DNA of 64,000 bases from Sepioteuthis lessoniana (GCA_963585895.1 OY757911.1:88309275-88373274), one strand, 5' to 3'; shown: positions 1 to 11,528, counted from the stretch's first letter. Notes: generated by a model not told the origin, from the letters alone. Numbers and translations: made by a program.

Positions 1-57
1 AATCAATGGTTTACAGCTAAAAACATTTTGATAGTATGAATTCCTACCCATACATTT

Positions 58-185
58 GGTCTGGTTTAGTTTATTTAATGGAATATCAACCTTTGTGGGT
101 TATTCAATGCCAAAGCTATCCTTGTAGAAGAACAGTAATGATACTATTTAACTCAGTAGGGGGAGGGAAGAGATAAGGGGGTTTA
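58..185 (-). repeat. SINE family A, tail part only
   Basis: Matches the tail half of full copies at 32838 and 53038: ATATCAACCTTTGTGGGTTA, then CCAAAGCTATCC, then TAGAAGAACAG. The tRNA-like head is missing. Confidence 0.7.
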
Positions 186-229
186 TACACACATACATTT
201 ACTGTCATACAAACTTTGCAATGTTAAAG

Positions 230-512
230 TATGAATTTATCCAACCATGGGCAGGTGCAATACAAGGTCAATTTTTAAGTGGAGTAAAGGTTGTTTAAAA
301 TTAGTTTTCCTTCTAGTTTAGTTGTCTTGTTAAAACTAAATAACCTGGACAGTCCTACTATTTACCCATAACTGGAGAAAGAACAGATGAGCTCATGCCT
401 TTCCCAAAGGCATTGGCAAGAAGTGAAACACAAACAGCCTTGTCCAGGTTTGAACTCAGGTTGCTAGTTCCATTTCCTATGATGATAACCGTTACACTAA
501 GCATGTCTTGTC
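230..512 (-). repeat. SINE family B (tRNA-derived)
   Basis: Shares CAAGGTCAATTTTTAAG, CTTTCCCAAAGGCATT and TTGTCCAGGTTTGAACTC with copies at 12425, 30092, 53820 and 63376. On the minus strand the GAGTTCAAACC motif fits a Pol III B box, and GTAACGGTTATCATCATAGG forms the head. Confidence 0.75.
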
Positions 513-950
513 CTTTTATGATAATGTAATCCTGCATGTAAACTACAAGGATATCTTCATTACTAAGTAATCAATGTCTTGTCTAAATCTTTTCCTACTT
601 CTTGAACATTTTTCTTAGCAAATCTTGTTCAATTGATCAAGAAAGATATGAAAGAGGAAAGCAAAAATCTTAAGATCCAAGTTCTTTGTACACACACATC
701 TTATAATAACCTTTTCACACCAGTGTATGACTAGTTAAATTCTAAAAGATGTAACATGTGCAACTGTAGGTGAATTTCTAGCACAGTGCATCTTACAAAT
801 ATTGCTGAATTTCATGCTATGTTCCAATTGGTGGTCTAAATTTTCCACCTGCTGAGGTATCCTTGAATTTGGTTTCATGAACAGAGCAGAAAATTTACTG
901 ATATCATTAAAAAAAAAAAAAAAAAAGAAAAAAAAAGAAAGAAAAAAAAA

Positions 951-1010
951 AGGTAAATGTTATGAATGGTATTAGAACTATAGTTCTAATACCATTCATA
1001 ACATTTACCT
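951..1010. repeat. 60-bp perfect palindrome
   Basis: Bases 951-980 and 981-1010 are exact reverse complements with no spacer. It starts AGGTAAATGTTATGAATGG. It directly follows an A-rich run and directly abuts the MITE at 1011. The arm motif CCATTCATAACA recurs at about 1070 inside that MITE. Confidence 0.95.
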
Positions 1011-1193
1011 TATATACTCATGTAATGAACAACTTTTTAAGACCAATTTTTCACCTAAAAACAAGGGACCATTCATAACACACAATATATAATAGCATAG
1101 CCAAAAGTTAAGGGGTTGTTCATTATATCAATATATGATAAAAAGACCCCTTTATGGCTAAAAATTAGGGATTGTTTATTACATGAGTATATA
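1011..1193. mobile_element. Small fold-back MITE with TATATACTCATGTAAT ends
   Basis: The left end TATATACTCATGTAATGAAC and the right end, read inverted, TATATACTCATGTAATAAAC match at nearly every base. Internal GCATAGCCAAAAGTTA recurs in the relative at 26133-26575. It has no coding capacity. Confidence 0.75.
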
Positions 1194-2317
1194 CAGCATA
1201 TTATTTTAACATTTTATGAGGATTTAAAGGTTTTAAATCAATATTTATCCCCAGAACTCCTGATTAGAAAGTAGTAATACAAATAGTATAATATCAAATT
1301 TAAATTGTAGTTGGAGTGTACTAAGGTAATAAGCACTTGTCTCCTGTAACTTTCTATGATTCACAACCAAACTGGAAATAAGAACCTTGGATTCATATTT
1401 GTATGGAAAAAAAAAACACCAACTTTTTCAAAGCTGAAATATATTAAATCTGTATACAGGTCAGTGTCAACTAATGATGACTCCTATTCTAGATAATAAA
1501 ACTGATGTTTTTTTTATTGAGGAACCCTAACAATGATTAAATACTATTAACCCATAACCTATAAAGTCTCTTAAAATTGGTTAACAACTTAATACTTTAT
1601 ACCAATTAAGTAAATTACTCATTTGCAATACATCTGCTTTTCAGTGCAATGTTTGCTATCAGATATCAAAAAGTAGACATTATTCAGTAGAACTGTACAA
1701 CCGGAAATTAATTACTTTAGGTTTTAACCCATAGCAGAAGCTACTTGATAAAACAGTAAGAGGGAAATGTTTTCATATTCTGACTTTGCAAAAAATTGAA
1801 CAATTAGAACATATATAAAAATGGTCACAATCATAAACCTACTTTTTTTTAGTAAATAAGTGACATGCTCATCCTTTCTAACCATATAATAAAAACTGTT
1901 GATTGGGGACCTAAATGTCTTTAAAATAATTTAATAGAGGACCTAAACATCTCAAAGCTGATTGTTATAATCATTTAAAATTTAGATCTGGTTATTCAAC
2001 AAGGTGAGGCCAAGTATTTCTCTACACATAAAATGATAGAAAATGTTTGTTTTATATTCTAATATTTTCAACATTACTTTTATAACTTAACATTAATAAT
2101 TTAATGTTTATAATAGACAAATTAATATTCTTCTAATTGAAATCAAAAGTTTTAATTTTGTAAAAACTGAATATTCAAACTGTTCTAAAAAGGAAAATGT
2201 ATGTGGTACAAATTTAATTACTGATTATTTACTCAAACATAATAAAATAAACAGAAATAATGGAAAATATAATTGAAAAGGAAGAAAAATCCTATAAGCT
2301 CTACAAGTATAACTTAC

Positions 2318-2578
2318 ATGCAAACATTGGAGATTGATATCTCGTACTAAACTTAGGCTCATATTTTGCTGATGGAGCTCTAGAAGCCTTCCATGGATCA
2401 AGGGCGGGAGGGGGTAAAGACTTGCGCTCAGACAACTCTTTATAAATCACACTGCCTAAACCAGAACAATCTTTCAATTTTGACATTTCTTCAATTTCTT
2501 TTTTGATCTGCAGGTCTTCTCGGGGACTTTCATCCTCATCCTCGACATCTTCTCCTTTGCTTTTTCGTCTTTGCCGCA
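2318..2578 (-). CDS. ablim: abLIM/dematin-family exon: acidic and helical central segment
   Basis: 261 nt: two bases finish a Met codon begun in the previous exon, then 86 codons, then one base (T) carried over. The acceptor is a TTCTAG and the donor is T|GTAAGT. It begins with a basic run (RQRRKSKG), then an acidic run (EDVEDEDESPRED), then a charged helix ending KLKDCSGLGSVIYKEL, then proline-rich KSLPPPALDPWKASRAPSA and STRYQSPMFA. Dematin has the same order: RKRK-type basic run, polyglutamate stretch, then a helix with LGKMILKEE. The carried-over T would allow Ser next, matching the family's SP-x-x-ASPSR pattern. The following exon is off the left edge. This exon and the one upstream give the strongest family evidence in the window. 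Confidence 0.9.
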
Positions 2579-2817
2579 CTAGAAGATAAAAGACATGTAA
2601 CAATAGTTATATAAACAATTATATTTGGAAATTTTTTTCTTATATTAATGATATATATGAATGTAATGTGTAAGCAAATTTTTTTTTATTCCAATACAAC
2701 CATATTTGCATATGATTTGATTTGCTAAGGATAGCAGAAGAAAATCTTTATATCACTTTGTATTTTTCCATTTTTTTTAAAATTTGAAATAAAGGTTATT
2801 TATGTGATGCCCACCCT

Positions 2818-2818
<1 letters not shown>

Positions 2819-2858
<40 letters not shown>
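2819..2858. repeat. CA microsatellite
   Basis: About 20 uninterrupted CA units. Confidence 0.98.
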
Positions 2859-2859
<1 letters not shown>

Positions 2860-3544
2860 TACATCACCTGTGCTGTCAGTGCAGGCATAGTTGTAGATAT
2901 TTTGACAGAGGAAATAGTCAAAATCTGATTTGAAATGCAATGAGAAAGTGAATTTAGGGTTTTTAATAGTTGGTTTTCAGGACAGCTTTTTGAGATCTTA
3001 ATTTTGAGAGGTCCTAAAATAGGCATCTCAATACAGACTTTTATGAGATTTCCCTCTTTTAAATGAGAAACATTAGAAAACTCACAAAAACCAGCCTGGT
3101 TTATTAGAATAATAAATGTGGGAACAAAACTGAAAATGTGTGCCTGTCCATTTCTTTTTCTATATTAGATCACGTGACAACCTCTTTAACTTTTCTACTT
3201 CTTAGAGTATCAAGAACCAACAATGCAACAATATAGTGCATATCATTAACAAAATGTTTAATGTCTTATTGTTATTGTTTATAGTGAATTACAATTATTA
3301 ACAATAATAGAACTAATCATTGTTACCTATTCCTTCTTTTATTATTACTCTCATAAAGATCTCCTTTGCAGCCATTAAATGAATGAAGGCTTTCTTGCCA
3401 AGTACAAGTCAACAGAGGAGCTACCATAGCACAAATTGAAGATATGTATAATCATAGTTAAAATAGAATGCATCACAATACCCAGAATATATATTCTTAT
3501 TCAGCATAGATAAAGGTTAGTACTCATACTAACCAATGTCCATT

Positions 3545-3925
3545 GCTGAAAGCATCTTCTTCAATGAATACACAAGTGTTAGAACTGGACCTCATATCAA
3601 CTAAAGAAGGTTGCTTGGTCCAATGAGTTTTGCTTTCTTCTTATAAGATGGACATCAGGATACATGTATATTGTTATCTTGGGCAAAGTGATGGCACCAA
3701 GATACACTGTAGAAAAACAACAGTATTCTCTGATGGCAGTAGCATTCTTCAATGAGACAATGTTCCCTGCTACATTGCATGAGTTGTATGGTAATAATTT
3801 TAAGAATATTAAAAAACTTTACTGTGCTGTCCTGGCCACTAAACTCTCTTAATCCCATTGAGCACTTAGAGGATGTGTTGGAGCAACAAGTTTACTCTGC
3901 AAAACCCCCACCATGTTAATTTGCA
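3545..3925 (+). mobile_element. Tc1-like transposase relic, internally deleted
   Basis: Frames read, in order, QNWTSYQLKKVAWSNEFCFL, then LGKVMAPRYTVEKQQ, then a degenerate DNVPCYIA, then LNPIEHLEDVLEQQV. These match the Tc1 transposase order (VAWSDESRF, MAPGCTMGRRQ, QQDNAPCHTA, LNPIEHLWDVLDKQV). The block between MAPRYTVEKQQ and DNVPC is absent, so the copy carries an internal deletion plus stops and frameshifts. The first DDE Asp site reads N (SNE). It is the same family as the minus-strand relic at 30850-32115. No terminal repeats were found. Confidence 0.75.
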
Positions 3926-4015
3926 GTAGTTAAAAATAAGAAAACAATTTTATTTCATTTTTATATATTGGTAAGTAGTTTCTAATTACTCTACATATTT
4001 AATTACATACGTGAA

Positions 4016-4024
<9 letters not shown>

Positions 4025-4099
<75 letters not shown>
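4025..4099. repeat. Compound CT-TA-GA microsatellite
   Basis: A CT run (4025-4044) leads into a TA run (4045-4073), then an AG run (4073-4099). The whole is a near-perfect inverted repeat centred on the TA tract. Confidence 0.95.
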
Positions 4100-4105
<6 letters not shown>

Positions 4106-4467
4106 GCGAGAGGGGGGTTGTTTTAGGCTAAGGAGGATATTTAGTCTAGTTCCCACTCTCCAAAGTCCAACATTAGAATATCCATGATACATTAACACTG
4201 AATAAATAGGAAAGAAAACATAAGCTCATTTACACAGAGAAACATTTAATGCATACATAATATACATACAAGATCTATTGAAAAGAATATACAAACGTGT
4301 TCCAATAGATAAACTATGCACTTATTGTTCTGTGAACAAGCAGTATATGAAAGGGGTACTAAAAACAGAAAAGTCTGCCTCAAGATAGACTGCAGTTTAA
4401 AAAAACCCAAAAAAACAAAAATCCATGCTGGCTTTACTGTATCATGGGCAGGAAGGGGATATATCTC

Positions 4468-4572
4468 TACAGTTCAAAGAACAGTGGCAAAAAGAGTACA
4501 TCTTTACTGTTCAAAGAACAAGAACAAAAGAAAATGTCATCACTGTTCAAAGAACAGAGACAAAAGAGACTG
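4468..4572 (+). repeat. Short minisatellite with CTGTTCAAAGAACA core
   Basis: Three irregular units of about 36-44 bp each contain (C/A)GTTCAAAGAACA followed by purine-rich sequence. The core GTTCAAAGAAC is close to a palindrome. It lies directly against the duplicated Tc1 piece at 4577. Confidence 0.7.
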
Positions 4573-4576
4573 AGAT

Positions 4577-4697
4577 GGGCAAAGTGATGGGACCAAGATA
4601 CACTGTAGAAAAACAACAGTATTCTCTGATGGCAGTAGCATTCTTCAATGAGACAATGTTCCCTGCTACATTGCATGAGTTGTATGGTAATAATTTT
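4577..4697 (+). repeat. 121-bp partial duplicate of the Tc1 relic
   Basis: Bases 4577-4697 match 3681-3801 at all but one position. The copy contains the same internal deletion junction, so it was made from the already broken relic and not by transposition. Confidence 0.9.
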
Positions 4698-5458
4698 TTC
4701 TTTTGAGGCCACCTTGCAGACACACCCAAATTTCAAGGGAGACAATAAATAATAATTTCCCTACACATACACACACATGTCTGCCTGTCTGTTTAACCAG
4801 GTTATACATAAAATTGATTCTTCCTGCTTTGAAAAAGTTTCTTTGCAGCATGCTATATAACTTGTCAAAGGTAGTGATTTTTTCCTGTGGTTAGTTAATT
4901 AGCATATTTTGGTTTAAAAATCAATTAATAATCCTTCTTGCAAATTATTAGAAAAATAAGTTTGAAAATGAACAACAAAATTCTTCATTTAGATATTGTC
5001 GCTGTTGACCTTCTCACAAAGTGTCAACACTAGCTTTATTGTAAATCAAACCAGTTACCTAAAAAATTAACTAGATTTTCTTGAAAAATAAGATAAAAGT
5101 ATTTACCAACAAAAGCGAGTTACTTCACAAATCTAAATCATCAATTTTTCATTCAAGTGTATTTTTTCATTCTTTTTTTGTTATTGTAAGGTTTTATTAA
5201 TTTATTTTTGCTTGGAGTATGTGTTGTCATGAATTCAACCAATTTAAAAAAAAAAAAAAAAAATTAAGGATTTACCTCAAATGTTATTTATAGTCTAAAT
5301 TTATGTATTATTATGCACATACCTTGTGAAATTTCAACAGGTACATTACATTAATGTTTTGGGCAAAAATACAGGAAACACTTCTAATGGCTGTGAAGTA
5401 ATAAACATGAAGATGGAAAATATATATAAGTTATAGATATGAAACCAAGAATACTCAC

Positions 5459-5638
5459 TAATCTCTGGCAGAATTGCTGCTGGTGATGGTGGTCCCGGCC
5501 AGTCTTCTCGTTCAATCTTCACCAACTCATTAGGCAAAGGAGGTTTGCCAGAAGGAAACATACTCATCCTCACAGCTTCATCATTTTTCAAATCAACAGG
5601 CGATGCACTTCGCCTGACTTTCACAGTCTTACTTGTTG
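5459..5638 (-). CDS. ablim: abLIM/dematin-family exon: KIE-DW-PGPP motif
   Basis: 180 nt: two bases, 59 codons and one base. The acceptor is CTCTTGCAG and the donor ATTA|GTGAGT. The peptide starts TSKTVKVRRSASPVDL, a basic, Ser/Pro-rich linker that looks phosphorylatable, and continues to PSGKPPLPNELVKIE, then REDWPGPPSPAAILPEI. The end matches dematin's AKIETDYWPCPPSLAVV and comparable abLIM sequence, which precede the basic-acidic stretch carried by the next exon. The two carried bases and the next exon's first two bases make an ATG codon, so the join is in frame. A longer open frame continues upstream and downstream, but it crosses both splice sites and reads as intron. Confidence 0.9.
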
Positions 5639-5864
5639 CTGCAAGAGATGGACACACATGAGTTGCAACAGGCAAACAAAATTTGTCATCATAATTAAAG
5701 CTAAAAAAAGAAAGTGGCAAATTTAAATAGAAATAATTGTGATACTAAAATTTTAAGAAAATTGTATTAAAAAGGTAAATTGTTCTTTATATTTATATTT
5801 AAAATAAAAATAAATATCATTTTTCTGCTTTCAATCATATTATAGAAATCATTTACTAAACTTA

Positions 5865-6000
5865 GCTTAATTAGTACATAGCTAGAAATATGGGGTGCCC
5901 AGTGAAAATTGAACTCATTAACAATGATTTGCTAATCTGATTTGTGACTTTGATTCTCACTGGGTGTCTCATATTTCTGGCTTATGATAGGCTTAGTAAA
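5865..6000. repeat. SINE family D, two copies head to head
   Basis: The left half has AGAAATATGGGGTGCCCAGT in minus orientation. The right half has CTCACTGGGTGTCTCATATT in plus orientation. Together they form a roughly 135-bp fold-back. Related single copies lie at 7690, 30055, 45300 and 49925. Confidence 0.7.
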
Positions 6001-7689
6001 TGACAACCATATTATAGAATGGTATTTTTTATTTTTATTTTAATAGAAGAAAAATGATAAAAGACTTTAATAGTTATATCAATATTCATGATAGCAATGT
6101 CTTTACTTATAATATCTCACTGTTACCATTATGAAAATTAAGAAAAATAATTGTAAGAAATGCCTTTTCAGAATATAGAATCACTTGAAATAATGGATGT
6201 TGATCATCTGGCTTTAAATAAATTTACTTTTCAACAACTTGATTTGCATTTTTAAAGTATGAATGTTCAGTAAATATGAAACTAAGTAGGTCATTACACT
6301 AAAACAGAATATCACCAACTAGATCAAGGTCAATTTCCCTTTATTCAAATAAATGAGGAGAGAAAGAGAGAGAGGTTAATCTGATAAACCTGCTTGTAAA
6401 TATCTGATACTAAAGATGATGAAATCAATCTTTTATTCATTTTTAGATAAAACAGTGTCAATCATTGTTGAAGTTATTATCATCATCATGATTATTTTTG
6501 AGGACTATTTTATTTTCCTAATTTAAGTTGCTTTTTCCATAAACTGACTTAAGGAAGGTATTATTTTTGCTTAAGTAAGGAACAAACTGTATCAGAAACA
6601 ATAATAATGGGTAAGTTCTCTGAGATTCAAATTAATATCCCTGATTGCCAGAGAGAAACCTAGTTATCAGTAACAGCTGCTTCAACAACTAAACTACTAG
6701 TATTACAGAAGTCTAAATTGTAGTCATAACCAGAGTTTTCCAAAGCAAAAAGGGTGCGAGTTCAAGTCTCTCAGAGTTTATCCGTCATTATTGTATCTGA
6801 TATACACTATTCGTTGATGTTATAGAAGTAATGACCCAAGTAAATTGTGATAAAAACCAACTAAAATGAAAAAGATGAAAGAAAATAAAAGTCACAATTA
6901 ATAAAAATAATCTTAAACCATCCCTACTCAAATTTTATTCAAATTTGTTTACTCACGGTGTACATTCATACTTTAAATGTCAATTTGCAGAAAATTATAA
7001 CAAAATATTTGTTATGTTAACACCATATTTTCTTTTATTTTTTATTGTACAAAACTTCAAAATAAAACTGAGTATTTTTCATCTCATCAAATTTTCTCCG
7101 AGACTGATCAAACTAGACACAAATCTTTCACCATAGAAGTTAGTAGCTAGCAAACAACAAATATATTAAAATTTATAAAAATATATCTTTGGAAAATAAT
7201 TATGAACATTTTAGATAAGCTAGGAAGATAAAGTAAAAATTATAATGGTAAATGAGAATAAAAAAAATGATAATATACAAGGACTATTGACAAATCGGGC
7301 AACAAAGATGAATTTGAGTATTGTATTAAAAAAAGAAAAAAAAAAAAGATTTGTCTATGTCTCAAATGATAAAATGTTTTATTTTGGTATTTAGAAAGAA
7401 TCTCTCAACGTCATTATTTATATTTGGCCAAGTCAATAACTCCTTTTAATAATCATATCAAACATGCTTTACTTTTATTTTGATCTACTAACCAGTAGAA
7501 CCCAAGTGATCTGTTTAATGGCTGACATGTTGCCATTATAAAATTGACTGCTAGGTAAAATTCTCAGCTAAGAAGTCACTTTTTTTACATCTGATCTTCA
7601 ACTTTAACAGAAATGTAAGTATATTAATAATTTTAGTGACACACTAGCAAATAATTTTATTCTTTTTAAATATGCAATGAGCAGAAAAT

Positions 7690-7765
7690 TATAAGCGGAT
7701 TTGATTCTCACAGGGTACTCCACATTTTTAACCTAGTGCCATAACTGAGCTAAACTTAATAAATA
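7690..7765 (+). repeat. SINE family D fragment
   Basis: GATTTGATTCTCACAGGGTA and AACTGAGCTAAACTTA match the family D consensus seen at 45300 and 49925. The GATTTGATTCTC motif sits at the B-box position. Confidence 0.5.
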
Positions 7766-8519
7766 ACTACATAGGATACCTGGGTTCAAAGGGTTAATGG
7801 AAGATTTATTTTTTTGATTATTTTTATTTGCAATACTTATACATATCACATGAATTGTAAAATAGGCATAATTAAAAATAAAATAATTGAGTTGATTTAA
7901 TTAAAGTTTAAGATAATTATTTTTATTTAAAGGATTTTTTATTTGTTTTTATTGTTTATTTATTGTGGGTCATTGCCTTGTATACACTAAGCATCACATA
8001 TAGAAGATGGTCTCAGATTTGTTCAGAGATCTCATATCATAAAAAATTCCTGAAAATTAATGAATATTCCAAATACTTATTTAATTTAATCATTTTCCAG
8101 ATTTGGAGGGATTGTATTAATCAAAATTAAAAAAAAAAAGAAAAGAAAAAAGGTTTCTACCTCACCTCCCTACAATCATTGAGATAAAATGAATTCCTTC
8201 TTAACAGGACAACAATTGGCTAGAGAGGTCTAAATACATATAGGAAAGGGGAGAGCCATTTACTTTTAGTAACAATTACCCAGAGCAGAGGTAAGCTGTG
8301 AGATGGACACCCTTTTACAGCAAGGTGAATAGTAAGATGAAAGACAGATCCTACCTAAAACCAGTCTGAGGTGGATCTTGTATAGTTTAAAACCTCTGCA
8401 GGCAAGTTTGGTTAAAATAAGACCAAAAATAGCAGAGCCTTAGCTGTATGGACAGATTGACATTTGGTGAATTGTAAGATTTTCATATTCATAAGTTTTT
8501 AAATATAAGATGCTCTTAA

Positions 8520-8552
8520 AAAATAAATAAATAAATAAATAAATAAAAATAA
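8520..8552. repeat. AAAT microsatellite
   Basis: About six AAAT units, extended by irregular A-rich sequence. Confidence 0.9.
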
Positions 8553-9331
8553 AAAATAAAACAAAACAAAAATCAAGAGAACATTGATCTTTCATATTAT
8601 AAACAGCTTTTATGAAGATAAATATAGGCAGCCTTTTCAGGTATGTAAATTTGTGTCAGAATATTTGGATATGAAATATTATCACTAGCAGTGTTTTAAT
8701 TCAGGTTAAAAGTACAGTAAGGGAAACCCAAAGTCAAGCCTTTTTAGGTTATATTTTCCAATGCAGGTATCATTGGGGAATGAGAAAAGTTTTGGTAAAC
8801 AGGTCAAGCTAGCCTGTTTTGTATGCAATGCAACCCAGTTTAATTTTGAGAAATGTCACAAAAAGTAAAAGTAACTACAGTAAATAGATGTTATACACAT
8901 CAAAATATTTATTAATGCCATTTGATCAATTAAGCAACAATAAAATCATCACTAATCCATTAAATCAAGCAATTATTTATTAATAATAATCTAAAAGTTA
9001 TATTTATGATATGATTATTAACTGAGATTAAATAGAATCTTTGTGACAAGTAACACAAAACAATTTCACAGCACAGTTCACAAGAGGTACTTAAAGGTGA
9101 GAAAGTTAAGGGAGGATGTGAGTATAATATTTTAAGACCATATAGTTTTATATGTCATGTTGGAGGTGTTTTATTGTTTTTAAATAGGCTGAATCTTTTT
9201 CTTAAATTCAACTGACTGGTAGATGGCTGAGTTTAAGTTGGAATGATGGAAAATTAATGAAAGAGCATAGAAAAAGAAATAAAGGAACAAATGAAAAATA
9301 GAAACCTATGAAGAAAGAGGCCTGAAGGGTT

Positions 9332-9690
9332 GGTTTAGTTTAGTTTATTTGCTTAAGGACATCAACTCCTTGTGAGTTATTCTATGTCAAAATTTGATAC
9401 AAATAATCTATACACAATTATATGGTTTCAATTAACTATTCTTATTTAATAATAATCATTTGTTTGTACACAGTTATATGCTTTCAAGTATTTCTATTTA
9501 ATATTAATAATTTTTAAAGAGATCTATTTGACCCATAAATGGGAGCCTAACAGCATTTACCACTCCAGGTCAGAGTGGGCCTGGGAGTAATGGCAATGAA
9601 GGGATTCTCCACAATCTGCAGAGATTCAAAACTGGAACCTGATCACAGGATGCAGTTTAGTGTCATATCCAGGACACATATGAAGTGTTG
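9332..9690. repeat. Family E repeat
   Basis: Starts with a family-A-like tail, then one or two VNTR-like units (TTTGTACACAGTTATATGC), then the E core: GAGATCTATTTGACCCATAA, CACTCCAGGTCAGAGTGG, GATGCAGTTTAGTGTCATA, CCAGGACAC. Confidence 0.75.
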
Positions 9691-11189
9691 TGAAAAGAAA
9701 AAAGGAAAATAAGAAAGAAAAAGGAGAAAGAGTAATGTTGATAAAATTATGAAAAATGAAGAAAAATGAGGAAGGATAAAAGAAAGAACTTAGAAAAAAT
9801 AATGAAGTTATTTTATTGTGGCATTCAACTTGACTGACAACAGCAAATCATTTTTGCTAAAACAACTTTGTAAATTACCATACATGATAATGTGATGGAA
9901 GATGCTAAAATGTAAATGGCACACTAGCAAATGAGAAATCCTTTAAAGTTGATAAGTGTAATTCTGACAAAGAAAAATAAAATTACTGTCAAAGTGAAAA
10001 TAACTTTCTCATGAAAGAGATCCAAAAGATACCAGTTAAAAACCTACATAGATATCCAGAGAAAAAAATCTATCTAATGTAAATAATTCTCAATCTTATT
10101 AATATTGATATGATACCTTATTTAAATAAATCTGTGGTTTCAGCATTCTTAAATTTTATATAGATGAATCACAGGGTTCTTCATTGCAATTGTTATTATA
10201 GTCAAATATTTTAGATGATCTATCCTCTAGCCTTCTTCAAAATAAGAAGTTAGAGTACATACATCAGTGTATGATGATAATTCTAAATTCAAAACAAGAA
10301 TGAATGAACAAATCAAAAAGGTAATGAATATAAGAATCAGGTACCAAATGCATTTTGAATGATGGAAAATAAAGAATTGATGTGAAAGCCTTTTAAAGAG
10401 CAGACAGTAATGTTTTGAAAGTAGGATAGAACATGATAGTGGGATGATTGAACTAACATATAGAAGTCATATTTCCTATTTGATGTTATGTAGAAGATAA
10501 GAGCAATATATGGCAAGATTTTAATCAAAAATGTAAAGCTCTTCAAAGTATAAGTTCTAAGTATAAATCTAGAAAATTGAAGGAAATTTTAATTTAAATC
10601 CTTTCAATTTTTTAAAACCTGCTTAAAAATCTGATGAGATTTTAGGAATGAGGTCAGACTTTATCAAGAAAAATGTTACTCAGGATATCACCATATTAGT
10701 AAACCAAAATTTCTGATAGATATCTGACATTTATCTAGTTAAATTGTCTTGGGAATATATAAAATACATGCATATAAAGGCATATGTCTATGTATTAGTT
10801 GAGAAATGGCATTCATAGTTTTGTTTTGTTTTTTTTACTTAGGGAGATAACATTTCCTATGTATCTTGAAATATTTTCATGTTTTCGTGGAGTAGGTAAT
10901 TTACAGCTGAATGTTTTTGTGAGACACCAACTTCAAACATATGTCTCTTGATCCATTAAAAATACAGAAGTTAAACTTTTTCTATATTCCAAAATACATA
11001 GCAAATGTCTTTGGACAAATTCTTAACTATCCATACAGTTTTTTAAATTATATGTATGTTTGTATGTACTGAATATATAGACATGCAAAGAAAGGTGAAG
11101 AAAGGAAAAGACAATAAGGAGACAATAAATTCACAATACATATAAATAATTATTCAGTAAAAAAAGATTCATACAAGTCGCATAATTAC

Positions 11190-11207
11190 CTAACTGCATC
11201 ATTCCAC
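11190..11207 (-). CDS. ablim: 18-nt microexon (GGMMQL)
   Basis: An 18-nt exon lies between a long pyrimidine tract ending TTTCAG and a donor G|GTAATT. With the G carried from the upstream exon it encodes Gly-Gly-Met-Met-Gln-Leu and passes one G on, which completes an Ala codon in the exon at 5638. Its length is a multiple of three, so it can be skipped without changing frame. It was found because the splice sites and both phases fit; it is too short for any similarity argument. Microexons of this size in cytoskeletal genes are often neural-specific, which is general knowledge and not shown here. Confidence 0.7.
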
Positions 11208-11528
11208 CTGAAAGAAAAAAAAAATACATTTAGTAAAAAGCAAAAAAAAAATGAAGTTCAAATTCCATAAACTATTATATTGTAAAAAAGATTTTGATCA
11301 TAATTTCTGAATCATTTTTTGGGGTTTTGAACATTGAGGACCAGTTCAAATTTACTTCAATAATCTATCAAATCATTTTCTTTGATCAAGAAAAAATAAT
11401 TTTGCCACTTTATGGGAAAACAAACCCTTTTATTGCCACATCTAAGAAAAAACAACCCAAAAAAACAAAACACTTTTGAAAAATCATTACTTTAAAACAA
11501 GCGTTATGTTATTCTATTCAGAATTATA

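Larger units (their letters stand above)
1..2317 (-). other. Intron downstream of the 2318-2578 exon (partial)
   Basis: Holds two SINE copies (58-185 and 230-512), an A-rich run, the 60-bp palindrome at 951-1010 and a fold-back MITE at 1011-1193. From about 1200 to 2317 I see only AT-rich sequence without a recognisable feature. The next gene exon is off the left edge. Confidence 0.7.
2579..5458 (-). other. Intron between exons 5459 and 2578
   Basis: Contains a CA microsatellite, a Tc1 relic near 3.6 kb, its partial duplicate near 4.6 kb, a compound palindromic microsatellite and a short minisatellite. The parts 2860-3540 and 4740-5450 show nothing recognisable. Confidence 0.7.
5639..11189 (-). 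other. Intron between exons 11190 and 5638
   Basis: Contains an inverted SINE-D pair (5865-6000), a SINE-D fragment (7690-7765), an AAAT microsatellite near 8520 and one family-E repeat (9332-9690). A stretch at 8160-8480 is less AT-rich than its surroundings but has no open frame or known motif. Apart from these, 6010-7690 and 9700-11180 appear featureless. Confidence 0.65.

Noticed and set aside
3655-3858. Minus frame over the Tc1 relic
   Set aside because: It is antisense to the recognisable transposase motifs on the plus strand.
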